DNA of 64,000 nucleotides from CAWIKY01 sp963836905 (GTDB lineage Bacteria; Pseudomonadota; Alphaproteobacteria; Caulobacterales; Hyphomonadaceae), in contig CAWIKY010000004.1 of NCBI GenBank assembly GCA_963836905.1, positions 248,001-312,000 of the forward strand. The letters are read 5' to 3'. Of the stretch, positions 16,187-24,950 are shown in pieces. Within the stretch, counting starts at the first letter, position 1. Every line of letters starts with the position of its first letter. The notes under the pieces are model-generated. The model ran no database searches, was not told where the DNA came from, and was given only the letters and a program-made list of their open reading frames with translations. The translations under genes were made by a program, and so were the position numbers.

Positions 16187-17390
16187 TTATCCCGCGCCGA
16201 TTTCATCGAAGCGGACGGTCTGGCTGCGAACGGCGGTTCCAAGGGCATCGTTGATGATGAGATTCAGGGCCTCGCCCTGCCAGTCGATCTCGATCTCGCC
16301 ATAGTTTTCGAAGCCATAGCCGAGCCCCAATTGCTTTTCGTCCACCTCCGCTGAGTCCGGTTCCTTCGAGAAGGCCACGTTCAGTGATGAGGCGGTGATC
16401 TCGTAGAGCGGATACGGAGCGTTTGCGCCGTCCTTGTAAAGAAACGAGGTATGGCGGTCGCCCGAGACCAGCACCACGCCTTGCGCGCCGGTTTGCTCGA
16501 TCAGGCCGTAGAGACGTTCGCGCTCAAGCGGCATGGTCGACCAGGCTTCCCAGCCATGCACATCCGGCGTGATCTGGATGGACGAGACCAGAAGGCGCAG
16601 GTCGGCGGGTTTGCGCAGTTCGGTTTCCAGCCAGGCCCATTGCGCGCCGCCCAGCATGTCCTGGTCCGGATCGGTGCTTGGCAGATAGCGCTCCTTACCC
16701 GGTGCGCCCCATTCGTCTGTCGGCGTGAGTGCCGACCGGAAAAAGCGCGTATCGAGCCGGATGATCTGAACCCGCTGGCCCTCCGGTCCGATCATGTCCG
16801 AGGTGTAGACGCCCGGCCGGTCGGCGAGTGCGGTTTCGTCGAGCCGCCAGAAACGTTCGTATATGCGTTCGGCGAGTGAGCGGGGCGGAAAGTCTGCGCC
16901 GCCGTCATTCTGGCCATAATCATGATCGTCCCAAACCGGCAGGATCGGCATCTTTGCGGCCACCTCCAGAAATTCCGGCCGCATCGGAAAGATCGGCATA
17001 GGACTCGCGCAGTTCCTCAAGGTCGAGATCGTAATTGGCGTAGCTTCGACCGTCCATGTCGCCATAGACATTGTCGCCGATGAACAACATCAGGTCGGCA
17101 TCCTCGGTCGCGATGCTGCGAAGCGCCGGGCTGTCTCTTTCCTCGTCATTGCAGGAGGCGAGGATAATCCGCGTCAGGGGCAGTGAGGCATTGACGGTCT
17201 GGAGTTCCGGCCCGACCGGCAGGGCACTGTCGGGGAAGCCCGCATAATAGTCCGTCAGGGCTTTCTGGACATTCGTCTGCCCGACCCGGCTTTTGCTATC
17301 CGGATCATTGCTCGCGACGGGCCCCGGTGTCTGCGTCGCGCAGGCGGCGAGTACGGCAAGCAGTCCGGCTCCGATGATAGGTCTCAGCAT
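16187..17390 (-). CDS. PhoD-family phosphoesterase lipoprotein, frame interrupted
   Basis: Alkaline phosphatase D-type phosphodiesterase/monoesterase, metal-dependent and exported. The start at ATG 17388-17390 gives MLRPIIGAGLLAVLAACAT with a lipobox Cys. The first frame has ILASCNDEERDSPAL and LMLFIGDNVYGDMDGRS (metal site). One extra base near 16986-16988 (minus ctttccgatg) then breaks it. The next frame continues RPEFLEVAAKMPILPVWDDHDYGQNDGG, IIRLDTRFFRS and VVLVSGDRHTSFLYK to 16187. The two frames join with no missing residue: ESYADLS-MRPEFL. The conserved DDHDYG and SGDRH metal ligands are all present, so the family call is strong. Substrate unknown. Confidence 0.86.
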
Positions 17391-17513
17391 GGTTTTGTCC
17401 GCCTGTGCAGTAATGTTGGGACGGGCTAGCGGCTGCACGTGACAGCGATGTGACACGTCAGGTCAACACTGTGAGCTGCCTGTTTATACCCGCGCCGAAG
17501 TCCCTGAAAAGGC

Positions 17514-17547
17514 GAAGCCCTGCACCGGGGGGAAGGTGCAGGGCTTC
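17514..17547. terminator. 13-bp perfect hairpin downstream of nothing obvious, upstream of TAXI gene
   Basis: gaagccctgcacc and ggtgcagggcttc pair perfectly around ggggggaa. It lies in the divergent gap between the PhoD gene and the TAXI-type gene. There is no clear T-run on the plus strand; on the minus strand cgccttttc follows. It could be a terminator or a leader structure. Confidence 0.45.
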
Positions 17548-17734
17548 TAGAGGGCGGGCTGCCTTTGGGGGAAGGCATTTTCGGGGGGAGGGGAAACGCC
17601 CGCCACTATGCCTGCTCAATGCGCGCGCGATCAATTGGTTGCACCTTTTTGCGTTCGGCTCATATATTTCTTTATGCGCTGCGTCTCTGCAGGGCTTTTG
17701 CGACCGGCTTTTTCGATACACCGGGGACCAGAGC

Positions 17735-19145
17735 ATGACACGACAAGCGCCAGATAAATCCCCGGATCAAAAAGAAGAAGAGCGTTCCATTCTCCAGTTC
17801 GTCAAAGATTATTGGTGGGTGGCAGTTGCCATTCTTGTCGCGTTCCTGATCGCTGCCAAATTCGTCCGGCCTGCCCCTCCCGGCAGTCTGGAACTGGCGA
17901 CAGGCTCGGTCGACGGGGCCTATACTGCAGCCGGAGAGGCCTACAAGCCGGTCTTCGAGCCGGGCCGGGATCGATCTGGAAATCAAGACAGGTGCCGGAT
18001 CACGGGCAAATCTCGACGGGCTGATGGCCGGGGAGATCGGCGCCGGCATGGTTCAGGCCGGTGTGGCCGACGAGGCTGAACGCGAAGCTCTGTATTCTCT
18101 TGGCGCAATCTACTTCGAACCGCTCTGGCTCGTGAAACGGGCCGGGCTCGAGGCCGAGGACATACGCGATTTTGCCGGTCTCAGGATTGCAATGGGCGGC
18201 GAAGCTTCAGGATCGCGCGCACTCGCCAGTGCGCTGCTCGAGCAGAACGGCATAACCGACTTCACAATTGTCGATGTGGCCGGGGCAGACGGACTTCCGC
18301 TTTTGCGCAGCGGCGCTGCCGACGTGATGATGGCGGTGTCGGCCCCGACCGCCGACTGGGTGCTCGAAATGATGGCTGATGAGCGCCTCGAACTGCTCAG
18401 CCTTGATCGTGCGTTGGCCTATGAACGACGCAATCCGTATCTGAAGCATGTCGTCCTGCCCGAGGGCTCGGTCGATCTGGGCCGCAACCTTCCGGCGTCC
18501 GACATCGACCTGATCGCGACCACTGCGCAGGTCGCCGTCCGGCGCGACCTTCACCCGGCCCTGAAATCCCTCCTGCTGGAGGCCATGGTCAAAACCCATT
18601 CGGGCGGCGGATTTCTCTCCGAACCCGGCACCTTTCCCGATGCCGACCGTGTCGATCTTCAACTGTCCGAGGATGCGCGCCGTTATTACGAGGAAGGCCC
18701 GTCCTTTCTGCGCCGGGTGTTTCCGTTTGCAGTTGCCAACTTCCTCGAGCGCGCCTGGGTCTTTGCCATTCCTTTGTTGACGCTCGCCTTTCCGCTGGTT
18801 CGCGCTGCGCCGCCAATCATGCGCTGGCGGACACGTCGCAAGATTTATGTCTGGTACGGCGATCTGCGTGAGCTGGAATCGCAGGGCCGTCTGGCTGAAA
18901 CCGATGATGAACGTCGCGTGGTCCGTGAAGAGCTGATCAATCTTCAAAAAGAAGTCGCCGGGGTTGAAGTGCCCGGTTCCTATCGCGACGAGCTCTATCG
19001 TTTGCGCGCGCACATTGCCTTCGTGCGCCACCTTCTCGACGACCTGGATCGCATCCGCCTGGTCGACGGCCATGATCTTCTCAATGTCCGTGCAGGTCAG
19101 GACGATGGCTTCGGAGCCGAGGGGGCCGCTGTCGCGTCGTCATGA
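17735..19145 (+). CDS. TAXI-family solute-binding protein with C-terminal membrane extension, frame interrupted
   Basis: TRAP-associated extracytoplasmic receptor type. The start at ATG 17735 gives a basic/acidic leader and a membrane anchor (YWWVAVAILVAFLIAAKFV), then LELATGSVDGAYTAAGEAYKPVFE. One extra C at about 17960 breaks the frame. It resumes AGIDLEIKTGAGSRANLDGLMAGEIGAGMVQAG and continues through GAIYFEPLWLVKR and LRIAMGGEASGSRALA to the stop at 19143-19145. Beyond the ligand-binding domain there is a second hydrophobic segment (WVFAIPLLTLAFPLVRAAP) and a charged coiled-coil-like tail of about 90 residues. No TRAP permease genes are nearby, so the partner is unknown. Both frames align without lost residues. 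Confidence 0.8.
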
Positions 19146-19170
19146 TTGTGCGCCACTTCGCCGGTCGCGC

Positions 19171-19923
19171 TCAGTGCCAGCCCGCCGCTTTCACGGCCTT
19201 GGCATAGGTTCGGCTGACCGGAGCTTCCATTCCTGATTTCAGGACCAGCTTTGCCCTGCCGTTTTCGCGCCTCGCATCTTCCAGCCCCCTTTTTGCAACC
19301 CACCAGGACCGGTGCGTCTGCAACCCGTCCACGCCCTCCAGTTCCTTGATCGCGTCGGCCAGCCGCATCAGGATCAACGTTTCCCCGGCAGAGGTATGGA
19401 CGCGCAGATAATGATCCTCTGAGGAAACGGCGTAGATGTCGGCCTTGCGGAATGCGAAAGGCAACCTCTCACGAAATGCGGCATCGCCCGGAGTGTCTGG
19501 TTCGATGGCAGGACCCGGTCCGGACTCAAATGCCCGATGCAGCAGCATGCCAAGAGCCGTCATTGCGGCCGAGATGATCAAGACGCCGATAAAGAGCTGC
19601 CAGAGATAGGAAAACGAGGGAGCGTAACCGAGTGCAGCTTGCACGGCGATCAGCGCAGGCGTCACAAACAAAGCCGTCAGGAATGAAACGCCCAGCCATA
19701 ACAGGAACGGATGCGCGTTCGGAAATACTCTGCGGAATGCCCAGGTAGAAAACTCTCCGGCAGTCGACCCCCAGAGGATCAGACCTGTCCAGAAGAGCCA
19801 CGTCCCCCAGAAAGGCAGGTTCGTCGTCGCGCCAAACGGGTCGATGAAGGCAAGGAAAGAGCCGATGGCCAGCAAGATACCGGTCTCACGGGCTCTTTTC
19901 TTCCAGTCGGTCGCGATACGCAT
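19171..19923 (-). CDS. Membrane-anchored LytTR transcriptional regulator
   Basis: 250 residues. The N-terminal half has about four membrane helices (GILLAIGSFLAFIDPF, LPFWGTWLFWTGLILWG, PFLLWLGVSFLTALFVTPALI, LWQLFIGVLIISAAMTALGML). The C-terminal 100 residues are a LytTR DNA-binding domain: IYAVSSEDHYLRVHTSAGETLILMRLADAIKELEGVDGLQTHRSWWVAK, then LVLKSGMEAPVSRTYAKAVK. There is no receiver domain, so it would sense a signal in or through the membrane and bind DNA directly. It is convergent with the TAXI-type gene (26-bp gap) and divergent from the DUF2141 gene, which may be a target. Confidence 0.88.
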   Translation of the reverse strand: MRIATDWKKRARETGILLAIGSFLAFIDPFGATTNLPFWGTWLFWTGLILWGSTAGEFSTWAFRRVFPNAHPFLLWLGVSFLTALFVTPALIAVQAALGYAPSFSYLWQLFIGVLIISAAMTALGMLLHRAFESGPGPAIEPDTPGDAAFRERLPFAFRKADIYAVSSEDHYLRVHTSAGETLILMRLADAIKELEGVDGLQTHRSWWVAKRGLEDARRENGRAKLVLKSGMEAPVSRTYAKAVKAAGWH

Positions 19924-20103
19924 ACTGCACTTGCCTTGTCATTCACGCTTCGCGAACGACAATAGCGGCGTTTGGCGCAGAAAATCATCCCTTTCATGAA
20001 GGCCCGCTCGCATCGAGCCCGGAGACCGGGTCATCTCAGTCCTGTCGAAGGCGGCGAGGAGCCAATTTCGCAGTTACAGAGATCAAACCCACGGAGACCT
20101 ATC

Positions 20104-20565
20104 ATGACCGCATTCACTTCAACCCGCGCCCTTCTCGCCGCTGCCGCCCTTGTGCTGGCTGCGCCTGCACCGCTCGCCTTCGCCGATGACACGGTGGCCA
20201 CCGACCAGACAGCCAGCCTGACGCTGACAATTGCCGGGATCGAGAAGGTCTCTGGCGATCTGATGATCGCCATTGGCAAGGACGCCACCGGATACGACGG
20301 AAAGCCAACCAAAGCGCTGACTCTCCCGGTTACGGGCAATTCGGTCAGCGAAACCCTCTCCGATCTGGAGCCGGGCGAGTACGGCATCAAGCTTTATCAC
20401 GACGTCAACTCCAACGGCGAGATGGATACCAATCCGTTCGGCATGCCGGTTGAGCCCTTCGCATTCTCCAACGATGCAAAAGGCCGTTTCGGACCGGCAA
20501 AATGGGAAGCCGCGAAGTTCACCGTCACGGCTGGCGAGAACACCCACACCATCACGATGAACTAG
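20104..20565 (+). CDS. DUF2141 secreted protein
   Basis: 153 residues with a Sec signal peptide (ALLAAAALVLAAPAPLAFA). The mature domain shows the DUF2141 pattern: LTLTIAGIEKVSGDLMIAIG, then LEPGEYGIKLYHDVNSNGEMDTNPFGMPVEPFAFSNDA. The DVNSNGEMDTN stretch resembles a calcium-binding loop. The start at 20104 is preceded by ggagacctatc. The function of the family is unknown. The carotenoid oxygenase follows after 43 bp in the same direction; DUF2141 genes are often found near carotenoid genes, which fits a joint transcript. Confidence 0.85.
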   Translation: MTAFTSTRALLAAAALVLAAPAPLAFADDTVATDQTASLTLTIAGIEKVSGDLMIAIGKDATGYDGKPTKALTLPVTGNSVSETLSDLEPGEYGIKLYHDVNSNGEMDTNPFGMPVEPFAFSNDAKGRFGPAKWEAAKFTVTAGENTHTITMN

Positions 20566-20608
20566 GCCCACCGGGCCTGCCGAACGCTGACCAGAAGGAG
20601 TGCCAGAC

Positions 20609-22072
20609 ATGAACAGACGCGGATTTCTCACCGGAACAGGGGCTGGCATCGCCCTTCTTGCAGCTCGTCCGGCGCTTGCCGGCACGACGAAGCAGATGAA
20701 CTGGCAGCCCGCCTACATGAATGCGCCCGCAGCTGGTTATGGCCCGACTGGCCTCAAGGCCATTCACGGCAAACTGCCCGCAGGTTTCAAGGGCTCGCTC
20801 TACCGCAATGGCCCGGCCTGGTTCTCTTACGGGGACGACACGCTTGACCACTGGTTCGACGGCGATGGCATGATCCACCGGGTCGCCTTCGAGGATGGTA
20901 ACGCGGTTCATTCCGGCAAGTTCGTCAACACCACCAAGCATAAAGATGAGCAGGCAGCGGGCCGGTTCCTCGCGCCGGGTTTCGGCACGGCGGGCGACCC
21001 GTCCTATCAGGTCGCTTCGGCGGACGATGCCAATTCGGCAAATACCTCGGTCATGATGATCGGCGACGATCTCATGGCGCTTTGGGAAGGCGGCTCGCCG
21101 GTCGCTCTCGACCCGCTGACACTTGAAACACGCGGCGTTCACACCTGGAGAGACGATCTGGCGGGCATGCCGTTTCTCGCGCACCCGAAAGTCGACCGTG
21201 AGGGGCGTATCTGGAATCTGGGCATGGGCGGAAAGAATGCGGTCATCTACCGCATATCGCCTGCAGGCCAGCTAGAAGATTTTGGCATGGTCGACATGGG
21301 CGCGCCTGCCTACATTCACGACTTCGCCATGACCGAAAAGAGCATTGTACTGCTGGTTCAGCCCTGGCTTTACACGAGGTCTATTCCGCCTTTCGTCAAC
21401 AGCCTGGAATGGTTACCGGAACGTGGCCTCGAAGTGATGATCATCTCAAAGGATGACTACACGGATATCCGGCGCGCGCAGCTTCCGGCCCGCGGCTTCT
21501 TTCATACCGGTGACGCCTGGGAAGATGCCGATGGTACCGTGCATGTCGACCTTTGCACGACGCCCGACATGACCTTCGGCAAAGACGGCGAAAAGGGCGT
21601 CATCGCTGGCGTCTTCAATCCGAATTCGCATCCCTCGCCGCAACTGGCGATGATCTCGATTCCCCGTTCGGGCGCGCCGCGCCTCTTCGAAACCGGCCAG
21701 TCGGCAGAGTTTCCACGGACCGATCCGCGCTATCAGGGGGTTGCGCGCCGTCATGTCTGGATGGTCGATACCAGCACCCGCAAGACCGCGCCCGGCAGCT
21801 CGAAAATCCGTCATCAGGACTGGGAGAGCGGAATTCATACGCTTTTTGACTACGGCTCGGAACATATGGTCGAGGAGCATGTCTTCGTGGCAGACCCGGC
21901 CCGCAGCGGCGAGGGTGAAGGCTGGCTGGTCGGCACCACGTTCAACATGGCCGCGCAGGCAACCGAGGTGCACATTCTCGATGCGCTGAATATCAAGGCA
22001 GGCCCGGTGGCAAGCTATCGCGCGCCCTATGCCTGGCCCATCGGCTTTCACGGCAACTTCGTGGCGGCTTAG
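20609..22072 (+). CDS. Carotenoid oxygenase family protein, Tat-exported
   Basis: Non-haem iron(II) dioxygenase of the RPE65/lignostilbene dioxygenase type, cleaving conjugated double bonds of carotenoids or stilbenoids. The start at ATG 20609 follows a good SD (agaaggag, 20593-20600). A twin-arginine signal MNRRGFLTGTGAGIALLAARPALA is visible, so it should act in the periplasm after folding. Of 487 residues, the iron-binding His positions are visible as FLAHPKVD, AYIHDFAMT, FFHTGDAWE and the C-terminal GFHGNF. SLYRNGPAWF and DGDGMIH are family blades of the beta-propeller. The substrate is unknown. Its stop overlaps the convergent DUF1232 gene by 4 bp. Confidence 0.92.
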   Translation: MNRRGFLTGTGAGIALLAARPALAGTTKQMNWQPAYMNAPAAGYGPTGLKAIHGKLPAGFKGSLYRNGPAWFSYGDDTLDHWFDGDGMIHRVAFEDGNAVHSGKFVNTTKHKDEQAAGRFLAPGFGTAGDPSYQVASADDANSANTSVMMIGDDLMALWEGGSPVALDPLTLETRGVHTWRDDLAGMPFLAHPKVDREGRIWNLGMGGKNAVIYRISPAGQLEDFGMVDMGAPAYIHDFAMTEKSIVLLVQPWLYTRSIPPFVNSLEWLPERGLEVMIISKDDYTDIRRAQLPARGFFHTGDAWEDADGTVHVDLCTTPDMTFGKDGEKGVIAGVFNPNSHPSPQLAMISIPRSGAPRLFETGQSAEFPRTDPRYQGVARRHVWMVDTSTRKTAPGSSKIRHQDWESGIHTLFDYGSEHMVEEHVFVADPARSGEGEGWLVGTTFNMAAQATEVHILDALNIKAGPVASYRAPYAWPIGFHGNFVAA

Positions 22073-22494
22073 ACCTCGACGTCGCTATCGGTCGGGACCG
22101 GCGGTTCCGGCCGGTCGAGCAGGCGGCGCGCAGCCCGGCGGTGACGCGGCTGGATGTGGCTGCCGACATAGCCGAGCGCGGTCGCCAGCACGGTTGCGTC
22201 ATCGGTAAAGCCAAGGGCTGCGATAAAGTCCGGCACCAGATCGGTGGGTACGACGAAATAGGCGAGTGCGGCGTAGAGCACGCCCTTCACCCGCGTGGGC
22301 GTCAGCCGGTCACTGGCCGCATAATAGGTGGAGGCCAGATCCTCAGAGAAGGGGATCTTCCCGGCAAACTTCAAAACCTTGGGCACGAAACCGGCGCGCG
22401 TACGGCGCCGGTTGGCTTCGAGCGTCATCGGCGCGTTTGCGGCCTTTTCGTCGGCAGCCATTTCGGCAAGTGACCTTGCGTCAGTCATTGGCAC
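22069..22494 (-). CDS. DUF1232 (YkvA-type) membrane protein
   Basis: 141 residues. The core VKGVLYAALAYFVVPTDLVPDFIAALGFTDDATVLATALGYV is the DUF1232 signature, with an YxxxPxDLxPDF segment. The N-terminal half is cytoplasmic and Arg-rich (LEANRRRTRAGFVPK). The C-terminus is proline- and acid-rich (RPEPPVPTDSDVEV). The start could be either of the first two Met codons (22494 or 22488). It is convergent with the carotenoid oxygenase and divergent from the HSD10-like dehydrogenase. Function unknown. Confidence 0.85.
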   Translation of the reverse strand: MPMTDARSLAEMAADEKAANAPMTLEANRRRTRAGFVPKVLKFAGKIPFSEDLASTYYAASDRLTPTRVKGVLYAALAYFVVPTDLVPDFIAALGFTDDATVLATALGYVGSHIQPRHRRAARRLLDRPEPPVPTDSDVEV

Positions 22495-22542
22495 AGTTCC
22501 TCAATCGGTTATGTCTTTACCAGAACAGATAGGGAGACTTTC

Positions 22543-23322
22543 ATGAAACTCGATTCCAGCATTTCCGCAGTGGTAACCGGCGGGGCATCCGGCCTTGGTG
22601 AAGCGACGGCCCGCGCGCTCGCGGCGCATGGCGTGAAAGTCGGCATATTCGATCTCAACGAGGAAAAGGGCAATCAGGTTGCCTCAGACCTCGGCGGCGT
22701 CTTCGCAAAGGTGAATGTGACTTCGGACGAGGACGTCGATGCAGGTTTCGCCAAGGTGCGTGATGCTATCGGCCAGGAACGTATCCTCATCAACTGCGCG
22801 GGCACGGGTAATGCCATCAAGACCGCCAGCCGTGACAAGCAGACCGGCGAGATCAAGCACTTCCCGCTCGACAAGTTCAACATGATCATCCAGATCAATC
22901 TGGTCGGCACGTTCCGCTGCATCGCCAAGTCGGCTGCCGGAATGATGACTCTCGATCCGATCGACGGCGAGCGCGGTGCCATAGTCAACACAGCCTCCGT
23001 AGCTGCCGAAGATGGCCAGATGGGCCAGGCCTCCTATTCGGCCTCCAAGGGCGGTGTGGTCGGCATGACGCTTCCGATTGCACGTGACCTGTCGCGCGAA
23101 TTCATCCGCGTGAACACCATCCTGCCCGGCATTTTCGATACGCCGCTCATGCAGGGGGCGCCCGACAATGTGAAACAGGCGCTGGCCGCTTCGGTGCCAA
23201 ACCCGTCACGTCTCGGCCATCCGGAAGAGTATGCCTCGCTCGCCGTGGAGATGTGCCGCAACGCCTATTTCAATGGCGAGGATGTCCGCCTTGACGGCGC
23301 TATCCGCATGGCTCCGCGCTAG
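22543..23322 (+). CDS. Short-chain dehydrogenase, 3-hydroxyacyl-CoA dehydrogenase type 2 (HSD10)-like
   Basis: 259-residue NAD-dependent oxidoreductase. The nucleotide site is VVTGGASGLGEATARAL (10-26), and DLN after the second strand favours NAD. Catalytic residues are visible: Ser in VNTASVAAEDG, Tyr and Lys in ASYSASKGG (YxxxK). The INCAGTGNAIKTASRDKQTGEIKHFPLDKFN insertion and the VNTILPGIFDTPLM end segment match the HSD10 group, which acts on 2-methyl-3-hydroxyacyl-CoA in isoleucine and fatty-acid breakdown. An aggga SD precedes the ATG at 22543. Confidence 0.9.
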   Translation: MKLDSSISAVVTGGASGLGEATARALAAHGVKVGIFDLNEEKGNQVASDLGGVFAKVNVTSDEDVDAGFAKVRDAIGQERILINCAGTGNAIKTASRDKQTGEIKHFPLDKFNMIIQINLVGTFRCIAKSAAGMMTLDPIDGERGAIVNTASVAAEDGQMGQASYSASKGGVVGMTLPIARDLSREFIRVNTILPGIFDTPLMQGAPDNVKQALAASVPNPSRLGHPEEYASLAVEMCRNAYFNGEDVRLDGAIRMAPR

Positions 23323-23343
23323 GGCAGATCCTGCTTCCGACCT

Positions 23344-23397
23344 TTCGACAGGCTCAAGGACGAGGGCGGGAAACGCTGTCACATTGAGCCTGTCGAA
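23344..23397. repeat. REP-like hairpin, same 13-base core as at 4.3 kb
   Basis: ttcgacaggctcaa (23344-23357) and ttgagcctgtcgaa (23384-23397) are perfect inverted copies around a 26-base spacer. They lie in the convergent gap between the HSD10-like gene and the DUF2794 gene. There is no T-run, so it is a REP-like element rather than a classical terminator, though it could stall transcription from both sides. Confidence 0.75.
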
Positions 23398-23457
23398 ATG
23401 CAACAGCGCTGACCCCCGGCCCGCGAAGAGAAGGGCACAGGCTCAACGTCGCCCCCG

Positions 23458-23796
23458 TCATTCCACCACGGTGAAGCGCTTGCGGTCGAATACACGCAAG
23501 ACCTGATCCAGATCCTGACCGCGTTTCAGGATCTGGCCGTTTGCCGCCACCACGGCGAACGCACCCTGCTTGCGGGCCAGCGCCGGTGTCTTCTCTACCC
23601 GGTAGATCGGCACCTCCGCAGCGCGGCGAAAAATGCTGAACACGGCCTTGTCGGCGCGCATGTCGATCCCGTAGTCACGCCATTCGTTGGCGGCCACGAA
23701 ACGCCCGTAGACGCGGAGTATGGCATCGAGCTCACGGCGTTCGAAGGCGACGGGGAGGGGTCTGGCGCGGTGGCTTGCAAGGTATTCGACAGTCAT
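23458..23796 (-). CDS. DUF2794 protein
   Basis: 112 residues from ATG 23794-23796. The sequence PVAFERRELDAILRVYGRFVAANEWRDYGIDMRADKAVFSIFRRAAEVPIYRVEKTPALARKQGAFAVV is the complete DUF2794 domain found across alphaproteobacteria. No signal peptide or membrane segment is seen, so it should be cytosolic. The family has no known function. Upstream on its promoter side lies the candidate small RNA, transcribed away from it. Confidence 0.88.
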   Translation of the reverse strand: MTVEYLASHRARPLPVAFERRELDAILRVYGRFVAANEWRDYGIDMRADKAVFSIFRRAAEVPIYRVEKTPALARKQGAFAVVAANGQILKRGQDLDQVLRVFDRKRFTVVE

Positions 23797-23911
23797 GCGT
23801 GGCGGGAGTCCTTCTCGGCGCGAGGCATTGTGACCGTTATTTAACCCGTTCCACATTGTTGCCGCAAACCCGCGCTGCATTTCGCCTTGCGCGCGAACGA
23901 TAAACACAACA

Positions 23912-24045
23912 CCGGACGGTCGGTGTGCGTGAAGGTCTCAGACCCATCAGCCCCCCAGCCCCCTGAACGTTCAGGCCGCTGACCGTCCGGAACCCTTTGC
24001 AATCCATCCCCTCAAGCGGGCTTTCTTCGGAAGGCCCGTTTTTTT
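23912..24045 (+). ncRNA. Candidate small structured RNA with its own terminator
   Basis: There is no credible gene on the plus strand here, yet a strong intrinsic terminator exists. ccggacggtc (23912-23921) and gaccgtccgg (23981-23990) form a perfect 10-bp closing stem. Inside it lie ggtc-tca-gacc (23934-23944) and the palindrome cctgaacgttcagg (23962-23975), giving a branched fold. Then comes the terminator at 24017-24045. The gap sits between two minus-strand genes, so the terminator serves nothing annotated. No promoter could be fixed. No known RNA family was recognised. Confidence 0.5.
24017..24045 (+). terminator. Strong intrinsic terminator, orphan on plus strand
   Basis: cgggcttt / aaggcccg stem around cttcgg, followed by seven T (24039-24045). 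It lies 19 bp before the end of the convergent DUF1223 gene, with no plus-strand gene upstream for 690 bp. This supports the small-RNA candidate. Confidence 0.85.
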
Positions 24046-24063
24046 GTCAGGATGTCCCGCTGT

Positions 24064-24801
24064 TCAACCGGCGTCCGTCGTTGCCAGGGCGATCACGGCA
24101 CCACTGGCCTTATCCTGCACCAGAAGCACGCACGCCGGATCGCTGCACAGCGCATTGCCCTCGCGCGGCTCTCCGTCCCAGTCGCCAAGCGGGCGAACCG
24201 AGGTTGCCATGTTGATATGGCGCATGAGCCGTCCCGGGTTTCCGCCGCCTGTGGGGCGTACATCGGTCATTCCCGGAATATACCCCACCAGCCAGACCTG
24301 CGTATCGAGCTTGCCGGCGAGGGCGGACGTCAGCGTGTAGTGATCCCGCGTCAGAGCGACCGGTATGGTCAGGCGCGGCAGGGCATCGAGACTGTTGATG
24401 GTGGAGAGAAGCTGGCCATAACGGGTGCCGGGCATCTGCACGCGTCCGTTTACGATGGATTGCGGCGTGTAGGGTCCGCGCAGCATGAAGAGGTCGGCAT
24501 AGTCGCGCTGGCGCTCGGCAAATTCGGGGAGTGCGGCGGTGTCTTCCCAGCCGAGATAATCCCAGTAGTCGACCGAAAAGGTCAGCGGGAACACGTTTTC
24601 GCTTTGCGCCAGTGCAATGGTCAGCTTGTTCGCCGTTGGGCAGGACGGGCAATTCTGGCTGGTGAACAGCTCCAGCAGAACCGGGGCCTTGTCGCCCGGC
24701 GGCGGGGCGACTGTCTCCTGCGCGCGCACATTTGCGCCCGGAAGGCAGGCGCAGACAAGCGCGACCGCAAAGGCATGAAGGAGGTATCTGAAAAATATCA
24801 T
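24064..24801 (-). CDS. DUF1223 thioredoxin-like exported protein
   Basis: 245 residues with a signal peptide (YLLHAFAVALVCACLPGANVRA). The mature part opens PVLLELFTSQNCPSCPTANK, the DUF1223 signature with a CxxC pair, which resembles a thioredoxin active site. FPLTFSVDYWDYLGWEDTAALPEFAERQRDYA and QSIVNGRVQMPG follow the family pattern. It is likely a periplasmic redox or metal-handling protein, but no activity is established for the family. It is divergent from the unknown secreted protein, 149 bp between starts. Confidence 0.86.
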   Translation of the reverse strand: MIFFRYLLHAFAVALVCACLPGANVRAQETVAPPPGDKAPVLLELFTSQNCPSCPTANKLTIALAQSENVFPLTFSVDYWDYLGWEDTAALPEFAERQRDYADLFMLRGPYTPQSIVNGRVQMPGTRYGQLLSTINSLDALPRLTIPVALTRDHYTLTSALAGKLDTQVWLVGYIPGMTDVRPTGGGNPGRLMRHINMATSVRPLGDWDGEPREGNALCSDPACVLLVQDKASGAVIALATTDAG

Positions 24802-24950
24802 GACCAGCCTTCTTATCGCGGCGACGGCGGCATCAACAAATCACCCCTGCGTGAAGGAAGTGTTGGCGATGGTCTTTCTCACCCCTTGCGGGGACGCGGT
24901 CACCTGCCCGCAGTGTAGTGTGTACCAGAGACACGAACGGACGTTTTCCC

